64,000 nucleotides of DNA from JBPRGG01 sp051418075 (GCA_051418075.1 JBPRGG010000056.1:124001-188000), one strand, 5' to 3'. Positions 34,969-44,577 are shown, counted from the stretch's first letter. Notes: a model not told the origin generated them from the sequence alone. Program-made: numbers and translations.

Positions 34969-35044
34969 GACAGAAAATGCAGGTGCGATGGTGTGTTAGG
35001 CCAAAATGGCTCTAAGCCTAAGGTGCCGGAATTTTTTTTCTGTC
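34969..35044 (+). ncRNA. possible small structured RNA or inverted-repeat element
   Basis: A perfect 9-bp closing stem GACAGAAAA (34969-34977) / TTTTCTGTC (35036-35044) encloses an inner stem TTAGGC (34996-35001) / GCCTAA (35016-35021), with GGCT/AGCC possible inside. The right strand of the outer stem is an eight-T tract, so on the plus strand it could also serve as a terminator. No promoter is clear and no family is recognised. Confidence 0.3.
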
Positions 35045-35180
35045 TTGATTCTTGCAAGAAAAAAAGCAGGTCCCATCCGGACAAGACAAAAGATCAAGTA
35101 AGGTAGAAAGTACAATAAGATGTCAAAAGCCAACGCAACCTATAATAGGCCGAGAAGGATTTAGATATTTCCAATAACGT

Positions 35181-35221
35181 AATTTTAAATAAAGCCCCGG
35201 AAATTTAGTCTCCGGCGCTTT
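35181..35221 (-). terminator. terminator after exported oxidoreductase gene
   Basis: 10 of 11 pairs in AAAGCCCCGGA/TCCGGCGCTTT (35191-35201 with 35211-35221), followed on the minus strand by a TTTATTTAAAATT tract. About 16 bases after the gene's stop. Confidence 0.65.
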
Positions 35222-35237
35222 CTCTTGATACCAGTAC

Positions 35238-36635
35238 TTATTGTGTAATTTCCTGGGCAACCTCCAGAGCTTTGGTAGTGGTATAATATTTAGCCAGCAT
35301 ATTAGGCACTTCCCAATCCGGCATTTGCCCTTGTTCCATAAACTCGAGGTATTTTTCAGTGACCTGGCTGAAATGGGCCTCATGTCCCACCCTGTATCGA
35401 TTAGGAATAATCACATGCAAAGATTCTGCTTCCGGCTCATAAGTCACGCCTTCATATTGTTGCTGGATCTGACCAATGGTGTTTTCTACAGCTTCCTGTA
35501 AAGCTTCCATACTGGTATCTCCTACAGGTTCAATATACAATTCGGGTTGGAAATTCTGTGCTTCACCCTGGCGAATGACCAGGTTGGCTTTACTGCCCCG
35601 CATGATACTGAAATGGGTATCACCCGCTCCTTCTGGTGCCTGATAGTTCCAAATCACTGAAACCTTGGCATGCACTCCTTTGATTTGATAATTAATTTCT
35701 CCATTGGCATAAACATTCAGGATGCTATCCTGAACTACATCTTTCAGTAGGTACTCCGGGTAAGTGGTTTGCCCGGTGATATTCTCAAATTCAGCCGGTG
35801 TCACTTTAGTAGGCCACCTTCTGGCACTGGTAATATTGATCTCGTTTTGATAATCAATCACCTCTTCTGGAAAACATTCCCACTGGATCAGGTCTACCAG
35901 GTGAGTGGTCACATCTACAATGCCTTCTCCCTGCTGGCTCACATCCATAAACCAGGCCGGTCTCACCAGAGGCTTTCCGGAGACATACTTAAAAAAATGA
36001 TGAACGCTTTCCTTGGTTACCGCCGGATTATCAGGACTACCTTGTTCCAACTGACCGAATATTTCAGGAATTTGTGAAAAAGCTTTTTGCATCATGGTAG
36101 TAATCTCATACCTTTCAGTCATGATATCGTAAAGCAGAACATCATTTTGTTCAGCTGAAGCAAATGCCTGCTTGAGCAACTCAAAATCAGCTACATCAAT
36201 AGCCATGGGCTTATCGGCCAGCACATGAATGCCTGCATCCACCGAAGCTTTAATATATTCAGTCTTACGCTTGTTATTGCCGGCGGTAATCATCACATTG
36301 CCGGGTTTATTTTGTATCAGTTGCTCCAGGTATTCCGGTCCCCGGTAAATCTCCAATTGCCAGGCAGTGGGATTTTCTTCCCTGGTATTGTATTGCCTGA
36401 TTCGGGCCAGGAAATCATCTATTTCCGGACCTTCAGGGGCATAGACATAAACAGTGGAATCAACTGATCCATACATATTTTTTAATACCAATCCGGCATG
36501 AAAATGTCCGGGGGCCAAAATCATAAATTGAATAGGGGTTTCTTTATTCATGGCATTGTCCTGGTTTTGGTCAGTCCTGTTATTACAGGCTGTAATCAGC
36601 CAGCCTAAGCTGAGAATTATTAAGATTTTTTTCAC
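35238..36635 (-). CDS. exported Gfo/Idh/MocA family oxidoreductase lipoprotein
   Basis: 465 residues. A lipobox LITAC at Cys17 predicts a lipid-anchored protein in the envelope. The NAD(P)-binding Rossmann part (about 35-165) has MILAPGHFHAGLV and the ADKPMAID box (Lys is the family's conserved catalytic-site residue). A long C-terminal part (to 465) matches the putative oxidoreductase C-terminal domain found in Bacteroidota copies. Cytoplasmic NAD dependence makes an exported copy odd; several Bacteroidota have this arrangement. It pairs with the exported TIM-barrel gene 20 bases upstream; the two probably act on one sugar-type substrate. Confidence 0.85.
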   Translation of the reverse strand: MKKILIILSLGWLITACNNRTDQNQDNAMNKETPIQFMILAPGHFHAGLVLKNMYGSVDSTVYVYAPEGPEIDDFLARIRQYNTREENPTAWQLEIYRGPEYLEQLIQNKPGNVMITAGNNKRKTEYIKASVDAGIHVLADKPMAIDVADFELLKQAFASAEQNDVLLYDIMTERYEITTMMQKAFSQIPEIFGQLEQGSPDNPAVTKESVHHFFKYVSGKPLVRPAWFMDVSQQGEGIVDVTTHLVDLIQWECFPEEVIDYQNEINITSARRWPTKVTPAEFENITGQTTYPEYLLKDVVQDSILNVYANGEINYQIKGVHAKVSVIWNYQAPEGAGDTHFSIMRGSKANLVIRQGEAQNFQPELYIEPVGDTSMEALQEAVENTIGQIQQQYEGVTYEPEAESLHVIIPNRYRVGHEAHFSQVTEKYLEFMEQGQMPDWEVPNMLAKYYTTTKALEVAQEITQ

Positions 36636-36655
36636 TATTAATTTATTTTAGTATC

Positions 36656-37495
36656 CTACATCATTTTAATGATACCATTAAGGTAACCTATTGATTCCGC
36701 TGATCCGGGCAATGGATCATCCCCATCTTTTTCATATTCCAATGATACCACACCAGTATAGCCAATGTCATCCAGTGTAGTTAAAAAACCGGGGATATCT
36801 ATAATCCCACGGCCTATTTGAAGGGTTTCACCATCGGGATTATCAGCCGTGACATCTTTAATATGGACATCATGCAATCTGTCAATATATTTTTTAGCCA
36901 ATTGGGCCGGATCTTCCTTGATCCTCACAGTATGTCCGATATCCATACATAATCCAATTCTCTGATCAAACTCCTGCACCTTCTCCATTACTGAATTGGG
37001 GCTGGGATAAAGATCATCTCCAGGTCCGTGATTGTGTATAGCTACCTTGATATCATAATTTTTTACTTTATCATTTACATAAGGCAACAATTCAGGATTT
37101 GGAACTCCTATAATCAATTTCAGATCAGCATTCTTGGCATAATCAAAAGCCTGATCTACCTGTTCCCTGGACTTCATATAGATCACTCCTGCCCCATAAA
37201 GATTCAAACCTGATTTTCTTACCTGGTCAGCCATTTTCCTGATTTGAGCGGCTGAACTATCCAGAGGCATGTGCATACTTTTTAAGGCCAGATTATGCAC
37301 TCCCAGCCGATTAACACATTCAATGGTCTTATCCAGATCAAACTTGCGAAAGGTATAAGAAGCCACTCCCAGGTTAAATTTTTTGGTTTTGCCTGCTTCT
37401 TTTTCTGCAGCCTGTACCCCTGTCCAGGTAATGGCTGAGCTGGTAGCCAAAGCCATACCCGATAATCTGATAAAATCTTTTCTTGTATATTTCAT
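36656..37495 (-). CDS. exported sugar phosphate isomerase/epimerase-like TIM barrel protein
   Basis: 279 residues of the xylose isomerase-like TIM-barrel family (AP_endonuc_2). An export signal at the N-terminus has a Tat-like TRKDFIRLSGMALA (RK rather than RR). Metal-site candidates are IAIHNHGPGDD (His-Asn-His), CMDIGH (Asp, His), HDVHIKD (His) and SLEYE (Glu). Twenty bases upstream of the oxidoreductase lipoprotein and first in the pair. The substrate is unknown; these families often act in inositol or rare-sugar breakdown. Confidence 0.85.
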   Translation of the reverse strand: MKYTRKDFIRLSGMALATSSAITWTGVQAAEKEAGKTKKFNLGVASYTFRKFDLDKTIECVNRLGVHNLALKSMHMPLDSSAAQIRKMADQVRKSGLNLYGAGVIYMKSREQVDQAFDYAKNADLKLIIGVPNPELLPYVNDKVKNYDIKVAIHNHGPGDDLYPSPNSVMEKVQEFDQRIGLCMDIGHTVRIKEDPAQLAKKYIDRLHDVHIKDVTADNPDGETLQIGRGIIDIPGFLTTLDDIGYTGVVSLEYEKDGDDPLPGSAESIGYLNGIIKMM

Positions 37496-37705
37496 AATTT
37501 TTGGGTTTTTTTATTGCTAAAATGATTTTAGGATCATCGCATTTTTTTGGTCCAATAATTTTAATCATTTTTTAATGATAGAAACCAACATAAACAAATT
37601 TAATCAGGTTTCTTATAATAGCATTATGAACCTGATCATTTTTTGAGGGTTATTTAGCCAAACAGGTAGTGGAAATTATTTTTAACTTATAAACTTGAAA
37701 ATACG

Positions 37706-38476
37706 ATGATGAGATCCCATGAAATTGATTACGAAATAAAAGGAGAAAGCATTCAGGTTGTGGAAGTAGAACTGGACCCCAATGAAACGGTGATTGCTGA
37801 GGCTGGAGCCATGCTGTACATGGATGAAGGCATTACATTTGAAACCAAGATGGGAGATGGTTCAGAACCCAACCAGGGACTGTTGGGCAAGCTTTTTTCA
37901 GCCGGCACCCGCATGCTCACGGGAGAGTCGATCTTTATGACTCATTTTACCCATCGCGGATCAGGTAAAGCCAGGGTTGGTTTTTCAGCCCCTTACCCAG
38001 GTACTGTGATCCCGATAAAACTGGATGAAATGCACAACAGCGAGTTGATTGTTCAAAAAGACGGTTTCTTGTGTGCTGCCCTGGGCACCAAAGTGTCAAT
38101 TACCTTCAATAAACGGATCGGCTCCGGACTGGTGGGTGGAGAAGGATTTATCCTGCAAAAATTAAGCGGAGATGGCAGAGCCTTTGTACATGCCGGCGGC
38201 ACCCTAATTGAAAAGCAACTGAACAACGAAACGCTTCGTATTGACACTGGTTGCGTGGTAGCTTTTGAATCATCCATTGATTTTGATATACAAAGTGCAG
38301 GGGGATTGAGATCGATGATTTTTGGCGGAGAAGGGATTTTTCTGGCTACTTTAAGTGGTACTGGTAGAGTATGGCTGCAATCGATGCCTATCCGAAAACT
38401 GATCCAGGCTATTGCGCCTTATGGTAAGAACAAGGGTAAGGAAAGCGATTCTATTTTAGGCAATCTTTTTGAATGA
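37706..38476 (+). CDS. TIGR00266 / AIM24 family protein
   Basis: 256 residues. The characteristic start SHEIDYEIKGESIQVVEVELDPNETVIAEAGAMLYMDEGI, with GEGFILQKLSGDGRAFVHAGG in the middle and GGLRSMIFGGEGIFLATLSGTGRVWLQS at the end, identifies the AIM24/TIGR00266 family, a beta-rich trimer fold. Function in bacteria is unknown; the mitochondrial relative affects membrane complexes. Single gene, convergent with the TIGR01777 gene and separated from it by a strong terminator. Confidence 0.9.
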   Translation: MMRSHEIDYEIKGESIQVVEVELDPNETVIAEAGAMLYMDEGITFETKMGDGSEPNQGLLGKLFSAGTRMLTGESIFMTHFTHRGSGKARVGFSAPYPGTVIPIKLDEMHNSELIVQKDGFLCAALGTKVSITFNKRIGSGLVGGEGFILQKLSGDGRAFVHAGGTLIEKQLNNETLRIDTGCVVAFESSIDFDIQSAGGLRSMIFGGEGIFLATLSGTGRVWLQSMPIRKLIQAIAPYGKNKGKESDSILGNLFE

Positions 38477-38550
38477 TCAGGTTTACAGGGCCCTCGTTAC
38501 TGATTACTGATTGCTGGTTTTCAGACAATAACTGGCTACCAATACAAGCT

Positions 38551-38578
38551 ATGCCGGATTTGATATCCGGCATTTTTA
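38551..38578. terminator. bidirectional terminator
   Basis: 9-bp perfect stem ATGCCGGAT/ATCCGGCAT (38551-38559 with 38565-38573), loop of five, then Ts on the plus side. Sits between the AIM24-like and TIGR01777 genes. Confidence 0.75.
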
Positions 38579-38589
38579 CATAATATAAT

Positions 38590-39501
38590 CTATCTTTTTA
38601 AAAGGTCCCTTAAAGCAGGCTCCAGCTGCTCGTACTGAAATTTAAACCCGGCTGATTCCACTTTTTCACTGGATACATTGTTACCCCCCAGCACTACTGA
38701 TCCCATTTCTCCTACGGCGAGTTTGATGGCAAATGATGGTACCCGGGGCAGGAAATAAGGTTTGCCTAAAACTTTGGCTGCAGTCCGGGTAAAAGTATCA
38801 TTGGTGACCGGCTGAGGGGCTACAGCATTATAAACACCCTGTAATTTCGAATCTTCCATAGCCTTAATATACATGTTACAAAGATCATCCAGATGTATCC
38901 AGCTCATGTATTGTTTGCCTGAACCCAAAGGTGCTCCTAATCCAAGTTTCACCGGAATGGACAGCTTTTCCAAAGCACCTCCCCTGGTGCTCAATACAAC
39001 CCCGGTTCTGAGAATGACCACACGCATATCCAATTTATTGATCTTTTGCACGGTTTTTTCCCATTCCCGGGTAACATAGGCCAGGAATCCGTCTCCTGAG
39101 GCATAATCTTCATGAACCAATTGAGGTCCGGAATCAGCCCCATAATAGCTGATGCCTGAAGCCGCGATAAAAGCTTTGATTTTATGCCCGATCAGCTGTA
39201 ATTTTTGAAAAAGCAGGTAAGAAGATTCTGTACGGCTTTTCAGAATGGTTTCTTTATAAGACTCCGTCCATCTTTGCCCGGAAAGGTTTGCCCCGGCCAA
39301 ATGAATTACATATTCAGCCTTTTCCAGTGCTTCCGGCTCCATCACATTCTTACTGATTTCCCACTTATAGGTTTTGATGCGTTCATACCCGGTCTTAGAC
39401 CGGCTTAAATGGGCCACATCATAGCCTTTTTTTACCAATAGATCTGTAAGACGGCTGCCGATCAAACCTGTTCCGCCGGTAATGAGTACGTGTTTGGGCA
39501 T
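38590..39501 (-). CDS. TIGR01777 family epimerase (SDR, YfcH-like)
   Basis: 303 residues. The N-terminal NAD(P) loop ITGGTGLIGSRL (residues 6-17), AGANLSGQRW near 70, FIAASGISYYG near 113-123 and RTGVVLS near 160 match the TIGR01777 group, whose reaction is not known. A C-terminal DUF1731-like segment (LPRVPSFAIKLAVGEMGSVVLGG) is present. Cytoplasmic. Single gene. Confidence 0.9.
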   Translation of the reverse strand: MPKHVLITGGTGLIGSRLTDLLVKKGYDVAHLSRSKTGYERIKTYKWEISKNVMEPEALEKAEYVIHLAGANLSGQRWTESYKETILKSRTESSYLLFQKLQLIGHKIKAFIAASGISYYGADSGPQLVHEDYASGDGFLAYVTREWEKTVQKINKLDMRVVILRTGVVLSTRGGALEKLSIPVKLGLGAPLGSGKQYMSWIHLDDLCNMYIKAMEDSKLQGVYNAVAPQPVTNDTFTRTAAKVLGKPYFLPRVPSFAIKLAVGEMGSVVLGGNNVSSEKVESAGFKFQYEQLEPALRDLLKR

Positions 39502-39606
39502 GATTAAATATCAGAATTTAAGCGTACATAAATGTATGTTAAACTAATTTTCATGGGAATAAGTTACGATTATGGATGGTAAGCCTCCAAATTTTTGAGC
39601 CGAAAA

Positions 39607-39642
39607 TAAAAAAGGCCTTACCTTTAAAGTTGGCAAAGCCTT
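39607..39642 (-). terminator. terminator after second TonB receptor gene
   Basis: Stem AAGGC/GCCTT (39612-39616 with 39638-39642) with partial inner pairing, followed on the minus strand by TTTTTATTTT. Confidence 0.5.
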
Positions 39643-39665
39643 GTTTCATATAAACCGAAGTCAGT

Positions 39666-42509
39666 TTAGAAGCTTCTGGAAAATCTTAGCTGAAAAGCAC
39701 GGCCTGGATCTCTCCTTGATTCAATGAAATCAGGGCTCATAAATGAGCGGAATACCTGCTCCCGGTTATCATCCAAAATATTGGTAACCCTAAAACCAAT
39801 AGTATTTTTCATATCCGGACCAAATGATTTGGTTATATTGAAATTTAAACTATTAAAAGGTACTGTGTAGGTATCTGCTGTACGGTTAATACCGACCACA
39901 GCCAAAGTACTGCTTTGCCGGTTAAATGACAAACTAGCATCCCAACCGGTATTATCACTGATGAAATTCAGAGCGACATTGATGGTAAGAGGGGGTTGAC
40001 CCAGAAAATCTCTTTCTTCATTCAGTTCCTGACCTTCTCTGAGACCAATTTCCCTACCGGCTCTTTCAGCAGAATCAATTTTAACGGAGGCTTCTGTCCA
40101 GGTTAAATTGGAAATGATAGAGAAATTTCTCAACATCGGAGCAATGAAATCCAGGTTTTTCCTGGCTTCAAATTCAATGCCGATTATTTCAGCATCTCCT
40201 ACGTTGGTGGGTTTAAAATCAGTAGGTTGTAATGGTTGCCTGACCAATTCAATGGGGTTTTCAAATGTTTTATAGAAACCACCAATGGAAACCATCTGGC
40301 CTCTTTCAAGGAAGTACTCCCAGCGCAGGTCATAGTTGTTGATGTCTGTTTCTACCAGGTTGATATTTCCAATGAAGGTACGTCCGGTCAATACATCCTG
40401 GATTTCGGCTGTAGATAATTCTTTAAAAGAAGGTCTGGCCACTGTCCTGGAAAATGAAGCCCTCAGGTTGGAATTTTCAATTACATTGTAGATCAGGTTG
40501 ACTGAAGGGAAGAATTTTAATGAACTCAAAACATTCTCATCTTCAAATTCCCGACCAGCCGGACTACCGGATAAGGCTTCCTGGTTTAAACCGGTATAAA
40601 ACTGATCATACTGCTCAGCCCTGACACCCAGGATGGTCCTTAATTTTTCAGTCAATCCAAATTCTCCCATCACATAACCTCCCAATACATTGATCCGGCC
40701 ATCATAAGAATTAGAAGCCACAAAACGATCCACTACAGCAGTTCCTAATCCTTCTGATTCAGAGATGATGTTTTCATCTACCAGCAACCGGTCAGGGTCA
40801 CCATTCAGATTTAAGGCTTCCTGAGATCCCCTGATGGTAAGGAAAAAGTCTTGAATTTCAAACTGACGGGTTTTATATATGTTACTGGCTCCGAATTTTA
40901 GCTTCGAATCCAATCCTCTGAATTTGAAATCTTTGGCAAAGTCCAGTTTACCCACATAATTTTGTTCTTCCAGCAAACGCCAGATCCTGTTGGGTTCACC
41001 TCCTTCAGTCGGTTGTATAGATAAGCTTCCATCATCTTCATCTTCAGTGAAAGGAGTAATCCGTACATCCTTATCATCAATGGTAGAATAAGTAGCGCCG
41101 CCAGCCCATTTGATCTCAAATGTATTATCAGCCATACGGTGCTCACCGGAAGCAATCAGATTGGTCAGAGACCTTTCTGTGTATTCCAGGTTGTCCACAA
41201 TAGAGGTATTAAAGTTTTCATTGGACCGAACCCGGGTTCTTTCAGCAGACCTTTCAATGCCATTCTGAATATGCAGCCCCTGTAAGCTGATTTTTGAAGA
41301 GCTTGTTTTTACTGCCAAGCCTAATAGCCCGTTTAATTGCACTTCATGTAATCCCAGAGGTCCAAAGAACCTTGTGTCTTTTTCTAATTCAGTCTCGGAA
41401 GGGATATTGGATTTAATATAAAATGCATCAATGGCATTATCATAAAAGGTAGTTTTATTACTGTAGCTTAAGGCAGCATTATAACCTATTGTGTAATTGG
41501 TTTTTTCGAACTGGTCGCCGGCTGATAAGCCCAGGCTAATATTGGGTAAACTACTGGATTGTTTAGCGGCCATAGCAGGATCAAAACTTTGGGTAATTTC
41601 CCTTACCTCCTGGTTATTGGTACCGGGGGAGGGAATATCATCATTTCTGGCATCAAAGGGTAAATCCCTGGTACCATCATCAAATCCCAGAAAATCAGTA
41701 CTACCGCCCTCGTAGGTAAGAAAGTCATCCCTGAAATGCATACTGGGTATATATTCCACCGAAGCTGAAATATTAAAAGTACGTTCCTCCGGAAATTCCT
41801 TGGTTTCTATATTGACGGTTCCACCCACAAAATCGGCAAACAGGTCAGGTGTAAAGGTTTTATACACTACAATATTTCCTATAAGATTGGTAGGAAAGAT
41901 ATCAATCTGAATGGCATTACGATCCGGATCCAGACCAGGCACAGCCATGGTATTCAGAACCGTTTTGGTATATCGATCTCCCAATCCCCGTACGTACACA
42001 TACTGGCCTCCTTCTATGGATACACCAGGTACCCGCTTAATGGCTCCGGCAGCATCACTGTCTCCGATTCTTTTAAAAGTTTCTGATGAAATACCATCCA
42101 ATAAATTGGCAGATTTCTTTTTTACAGTTAAAAGTGCCGTTTCCGAAGAACGAATGGCTTCAGCAGTTACCACTACTTCGGATAATTGTTCCACCGATTC
42201 TTTCATACGAATGGTACCCAATTGAGTCACATCACCGGCATCAACATTTACATCATTTATAATAATAGTCTCATAAGATACATAAGAAATCTGTAAACTG
42301 TAGCTTCCCGGTTCTGCTTTAATAGCATACGTCCCTTCCAGATCGGTGGTAGCGCCTTGGGTTGTACCTTTAATTAATACTGTCACGCCAATCAACGCCT
42401 CTCCCGTAGCATCATCAATAATTGTACCTCTGATGGTACCGGTTTGTGCCATTGCATTCAACGACATCAGTAATCCCATCAAGAAGAATAAAACTTTTGA
42501 TTTAAACAT
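39666..42509 (-). CDS. TonB-dependent receptor, large, with regulatory-like domain
   Basis: 947 residues. Signal peptide (cut near 21, AMAQT). A CarboxypepD_reg-like domain is at about 24-108. The plug (about 120-240) has RVPGVSIEGGQYVYVRGLGDRYTKTVLN and NAIQIDIFPTNLIGNIVVYKTFTPD, a common Bacteroidota signature. The barrel ends with RAFQLRFSRSF (terminal Phe). A perfect -7 element precedes it, downstream of a terminator for the preceding lipoprotein gene, so it can be expressed alone. The ligand is unknown. The neighbouring beta-helix lipoprotein may be its partner. Confidence 0.92.
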   Translation of the reverse strand: MFKSKVLFFLMGLLMSLNAMAQTGTIRGTIIDDATGEALIGVTVLIKGTTQGATTDLEGTYAIKAEPGSYSLQISYVSYETIIINDVNVDAGDVTQLGTIRMKESVEQLSEVVVTAEAIRSSETALLTVKKKSANLLDGISSETFKRIGDSDAAGAIKRVPGVSIEGGQYVYVRGLGDRYTKTVLNTMAVPGLDPDRNAIQIDIFPTNLIGNIVVYKTFTPDLFADFVGGTVNIETKEFPEERTFNISASVEYIPSMHFRDDFLTYEGGSTDFLGFDDGTRDLPFDARNDDIPSPGTNNQEVREITQSFDPAMAAKQSSSLPNISLGLSAGDQFEKTNYTIGYNAALSYSNKTTFYDNAIDAFYIKSNIPSETELEKDTRFFGPLGLHEVQLNGLLGLAVKTSSSKISLQGLHIQNGIERSAERTRVRSNENFNTSIVDNLEYTERSLTNLIASGEHRMADNTFEIKWAGGATYSTIDDKDVRITPFTEDEDDGSLSIQPTEGGEPNRIWRLLEEQNYVGKLDFAKDFKFRGLDSKLKFGASNIYKTRQFEIQDFFLTIRGSQEALNLNGDPDRLLVDENIISESEGLGTAVVDRFVASNSYDGRINVLGGYVMGEFGLTEKLRTILGVRAEQYDQFYTGLNQEALSGSPAGREFEDENVLSSLKFFPSVNLIYNVIENSNLRASFSRTVARPSFKELSTAEIQDVLTGRTFIGNINLVETDINNYDLRWEYFLERGQMVSIGGFYKTFENPIELVRQPLQPTDFKPTNVGDAEIIGIEFEARKNLDFIAPMLRNFSIISNLTWTEASVKIDSAERAGREIGLREGQELNEERDFLGQPPLTINVALNFISDNTGWDASLSFNRQSSTLAVVGINRTADTYTVPFNSLNFNITKSFGPDMKNTIGFRVTNILDDNREQVFRSFMSPDFIESRRDPGRAFQLRFSRSF

Positions 42510-42533
42510 AATTTAAGCTTGTTAAAATTTGTG

Positions 42534-42541
42534 CAAAGGTA
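42534..42541 (-). promoter_or_regulatory. -7 promoter element before TonB receptor 2
   Basis: On the minus strand TACCTTTG, a perfect TAnnTTTG match, 24 bases before the ATG at 42509. Confidence 0.45.
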
Positions 42542-42608
42542 GGCTAATAAGCATAGACAGAAGTTTACCCTGTGTTACTTATTTGTTAAATTAAGGTTAA
42601 GGATAAAT

Positions 42609-42646
42609 GAAAAAAAAATACCCGCGATTTTGCACGGGCATTTTTA
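42609..42646 (-). terminator. terminator/attenuator between beta-helix lipoprotein and TonB receptor
   Basis: Stem CCCG/CGGG (42621-42624 with 42635-42638), possibly extended by flanking pairs, then a long T tract on the minus strand (eight Ts, seen as As on the plus strand). Confidence 0.55.
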
Positions 42647-42665
42647 GAATTAATTCTTAAAATAT

Positions 42666-44336
42666 TTATTGACTTACTGCTTCTAATACACTCCAACCGG
42701 CAAATTCCTGAGCAGTGTAGGACCAGCCAAATACTGATACATCAGCTCCAACTGTGGGGGTAGCATCATCGGCAATCACTTCATTATTATTGGCTGCATC
42801 CGCAAATTTGGTATCAGCAGCATCAGCATAAGTATCTCCTTTAGCATCCATTATGGCTTCTAAAGTAGACTTACCATTTTCTCTGAACTGTAAGCCAGTA
42901 AATGTAGTGGTTTCATCATCAATATAATTGGCAGAATTGGTGAAAGAATCATCGTCTTCATCCAGTTCAATGTCAGCATCTGCTCCAAAACGGAAGAAGA
43001 ATATATTTTCCAGGGTATATTCTGCATCATCCCTTAAGTCTGCCATTCCGGAAGAATTGGCGCCCCAGGCAATTCCATTTCTGAAAGTACCTATTCCTTT
43101 ATCTGCACCTTCAGGTCCATCCAATTCAAAAGCATGGTCAGCAGTAGCGTTGGTACCCAGATAAATAAAATTGTCTACTGAACCGGTCCAGGCCTGGTCG
43201 GCATCATAACCGTCATCTTCCTGGCCCCAGACAATAAAGTTGGTAATTTCTACAGTTCCACCGAAAATTTCAATGCCATCATCAGCGCTGGCAATGGATT
43301 CCACATGATCAATAGTAGTACCTGTTCCGACACCACCTAAGGTTAATCCCTGTAACTCGTTACCAGGGCCTAATTGTGTTCCTGTAAATCGGATTGAGGC
43401 ATACTGCAGGATTCCACCGTCATGTTCAGCATTGCTACCACCATATGCTGCTTGTGAAACAGAAGATGGTATACCTTCTATTACAGTTGAGGCTCCATCA
43501 GCACTGATTGGCGCATCACCCAAGATGATCACGCCACCCCATTTTCCAAAATCAAGATCCACATCCAAAGTACTGGTAAATCCATCACCATTTTCTACAA
43601 TGGCAGAACCATCATAATAAGCTAATCCAGCCACATTAATGTTGTCATCAACAGAAGTGAAAACAATAGGTTCTTCCGGATTACCTACAGCATTTAACTT
43701 TCCACCAATGGCCACTAAAAGAACAGAAGAAGAGGCACCTTGATCGGAGCCAGCTTTTACAATAGTTCCTGGATCGATGGTTAAAGTAGCCCCGGCATCA
43801 ACGATCACCCGACCATTTAATACCCAAACTACATCGTTAGTGAAGGTAAAATCTTCATTGATAATACCGGTCACCTCGTTTTGAGGATAAGAAGTGGTGT
43901 TATCTTCATCAGGTCCACGTTCTTCAGTAGCATCAATTACAGTATAAGTAGGTTCAAATTCACGAACAGTCAATACATGAGTGGCAAAAGCCTGATCTCC
44001 ATCCTCATCCTCTACAATAAACTCAAAAACAATGTTACTACCTTCTTCAGCCGGATCAGGAGTATAGCTAAAATCATAGGTAGCTGATTCACCAGATAAT
44101 TGTTCTGTGGCAAAATTTGATCCATCTTTGTTGATGGTCAATTGGGACAGGCCATCCTCAGCAGTAACAGTGGCTGTAACAGGGCCTAAAGTACCATTGA
44201 AATCAATGGTGGCAGTGGCTGGAATACCAGCAATAGAAATTACTCCCGGCTCAATCGGATCACCGTCATCATCACAGGACGAAATGGAAATTACCAATCC
44301 CGCAACTAATAAAAATAATAATGATAATTTTCTCAT
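42666..44336 (-). CDS. lipoprotein with right-handed beta-helix-like repeats
   Basis: 556 residues. Lipobox ISSC at Cys21 followed by an acidic DDDGD stretch, typical of surface-exported Bacteroidota lipoproteins. An Ig-like/cadherin-like part (about 30-125) comes first. The rest (about 140-500) is repetitive, with GRVIVDAGATLTIDPGTIVKAG, LNAVGNPEEPIVFTS and DGIEIFGGTVEITNFIVWGQEDDGYDADQ, reading as a parallel beta-helix with polar turns. Function unknown; possibly a surface ligand-capture partner of the adjacent receptor. It lies upstream of the receptor on the same strand. Confidence 0.75.
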   Translation of the reverse strand: MRKLSLLFLLVAGLVISISSCDDDGDPIEPGVISIAGIPATATIDFNGTLGPVTATVTAEDGLSQLTINKDGSNFATEQLSGESATYDFSYTPDPAEEGSNIVFEFIVEDEDGDQAFATHVLTVREFEPTYTVIDATEERGPDEDNTTSYPQNEVTGIINEDFTFTNDVVWVLNGRVIVDAGATLTIDPGTIVKAGSDQGASSSVLLVAIGGKLNAVGNPEEPIVFTSVDDNINVAGLAYYDGSAIVENGDGFTSTLDVDLDFGKWGGVIILGDAPISADGASTVIEGIPSSVSQAAYGGSNAEHDGGILQYASIRFTGTQLGPGNELQGLTLGGVGTGTTIDHVESIASADDGIEIFGGTVEITNFIVWGQEDDGYDADQAWTGSVDNFIYLGTNATADHAFELDGPEGADKGIGTFRNGIAWGANSSGMADLRDDAEYTLENIFFFRFGADADIELDEDDDSFTNSANYIDDETTTFTGLQFRENGKSTLEAIMDAKGDTYADAADTKFADAANNNEVIADDATPTVGADVSVFGWSYTAQEFAGWSVLEAVSQ

Positions 44337-44518
44337 GTTTAGATAAAGTTTAGATTTAAAATCAACTTGTGAATAAAAATTCGGGACAAAATTGTGTAAT
44401 TTATCTAAACTGAAAACCTTTATCTGATTACCTTTCTGTTAAACCGAAAGTAGGAGATTTAACTTTTTTTTAATATTTGTCAACTTTTTTTTGTACAATG
44501 CAAAGACAAAAATGTAAT

Positions 44519-44547
44519 AAAAATAAAAAAGAGGCACAGAAGCCTCT
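44519..44547 (-). terminator. terminator after MoxR gene
   Basis: 6-bp stem AGAGGC/GCCTCT (44530-44535 with 44542-44547), six-base loop, then TTTTTTATTTTT on the minus strand. Strong. Confidence 0.8.
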
Positions 44548-44577
44548 CCTTAAAATACTTATTATGTTAAGGCAATG

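Larger units (their letters stand above)
34707..35237. other. intergenic region (531 bp) with structured element
   Basis: Largest gene-free stretch besides 46576-46942. It holds a nested inverted-repeat element (34969-35044), a 12-base palindrome TTCTTGCAAGAA at 35049-35060, and a terminator for the oxidoreductase gene at the right end. An 86-residue reading frame at 35123 is rejected as a shadow. Confidence 0.5.

Noticed and set aside
35123..35383. 86-residue minus-strand frame
   Set aside because: Overlaps the 3' end of the oxidoreductase gene and its terminator; no domain, no codon pattern.
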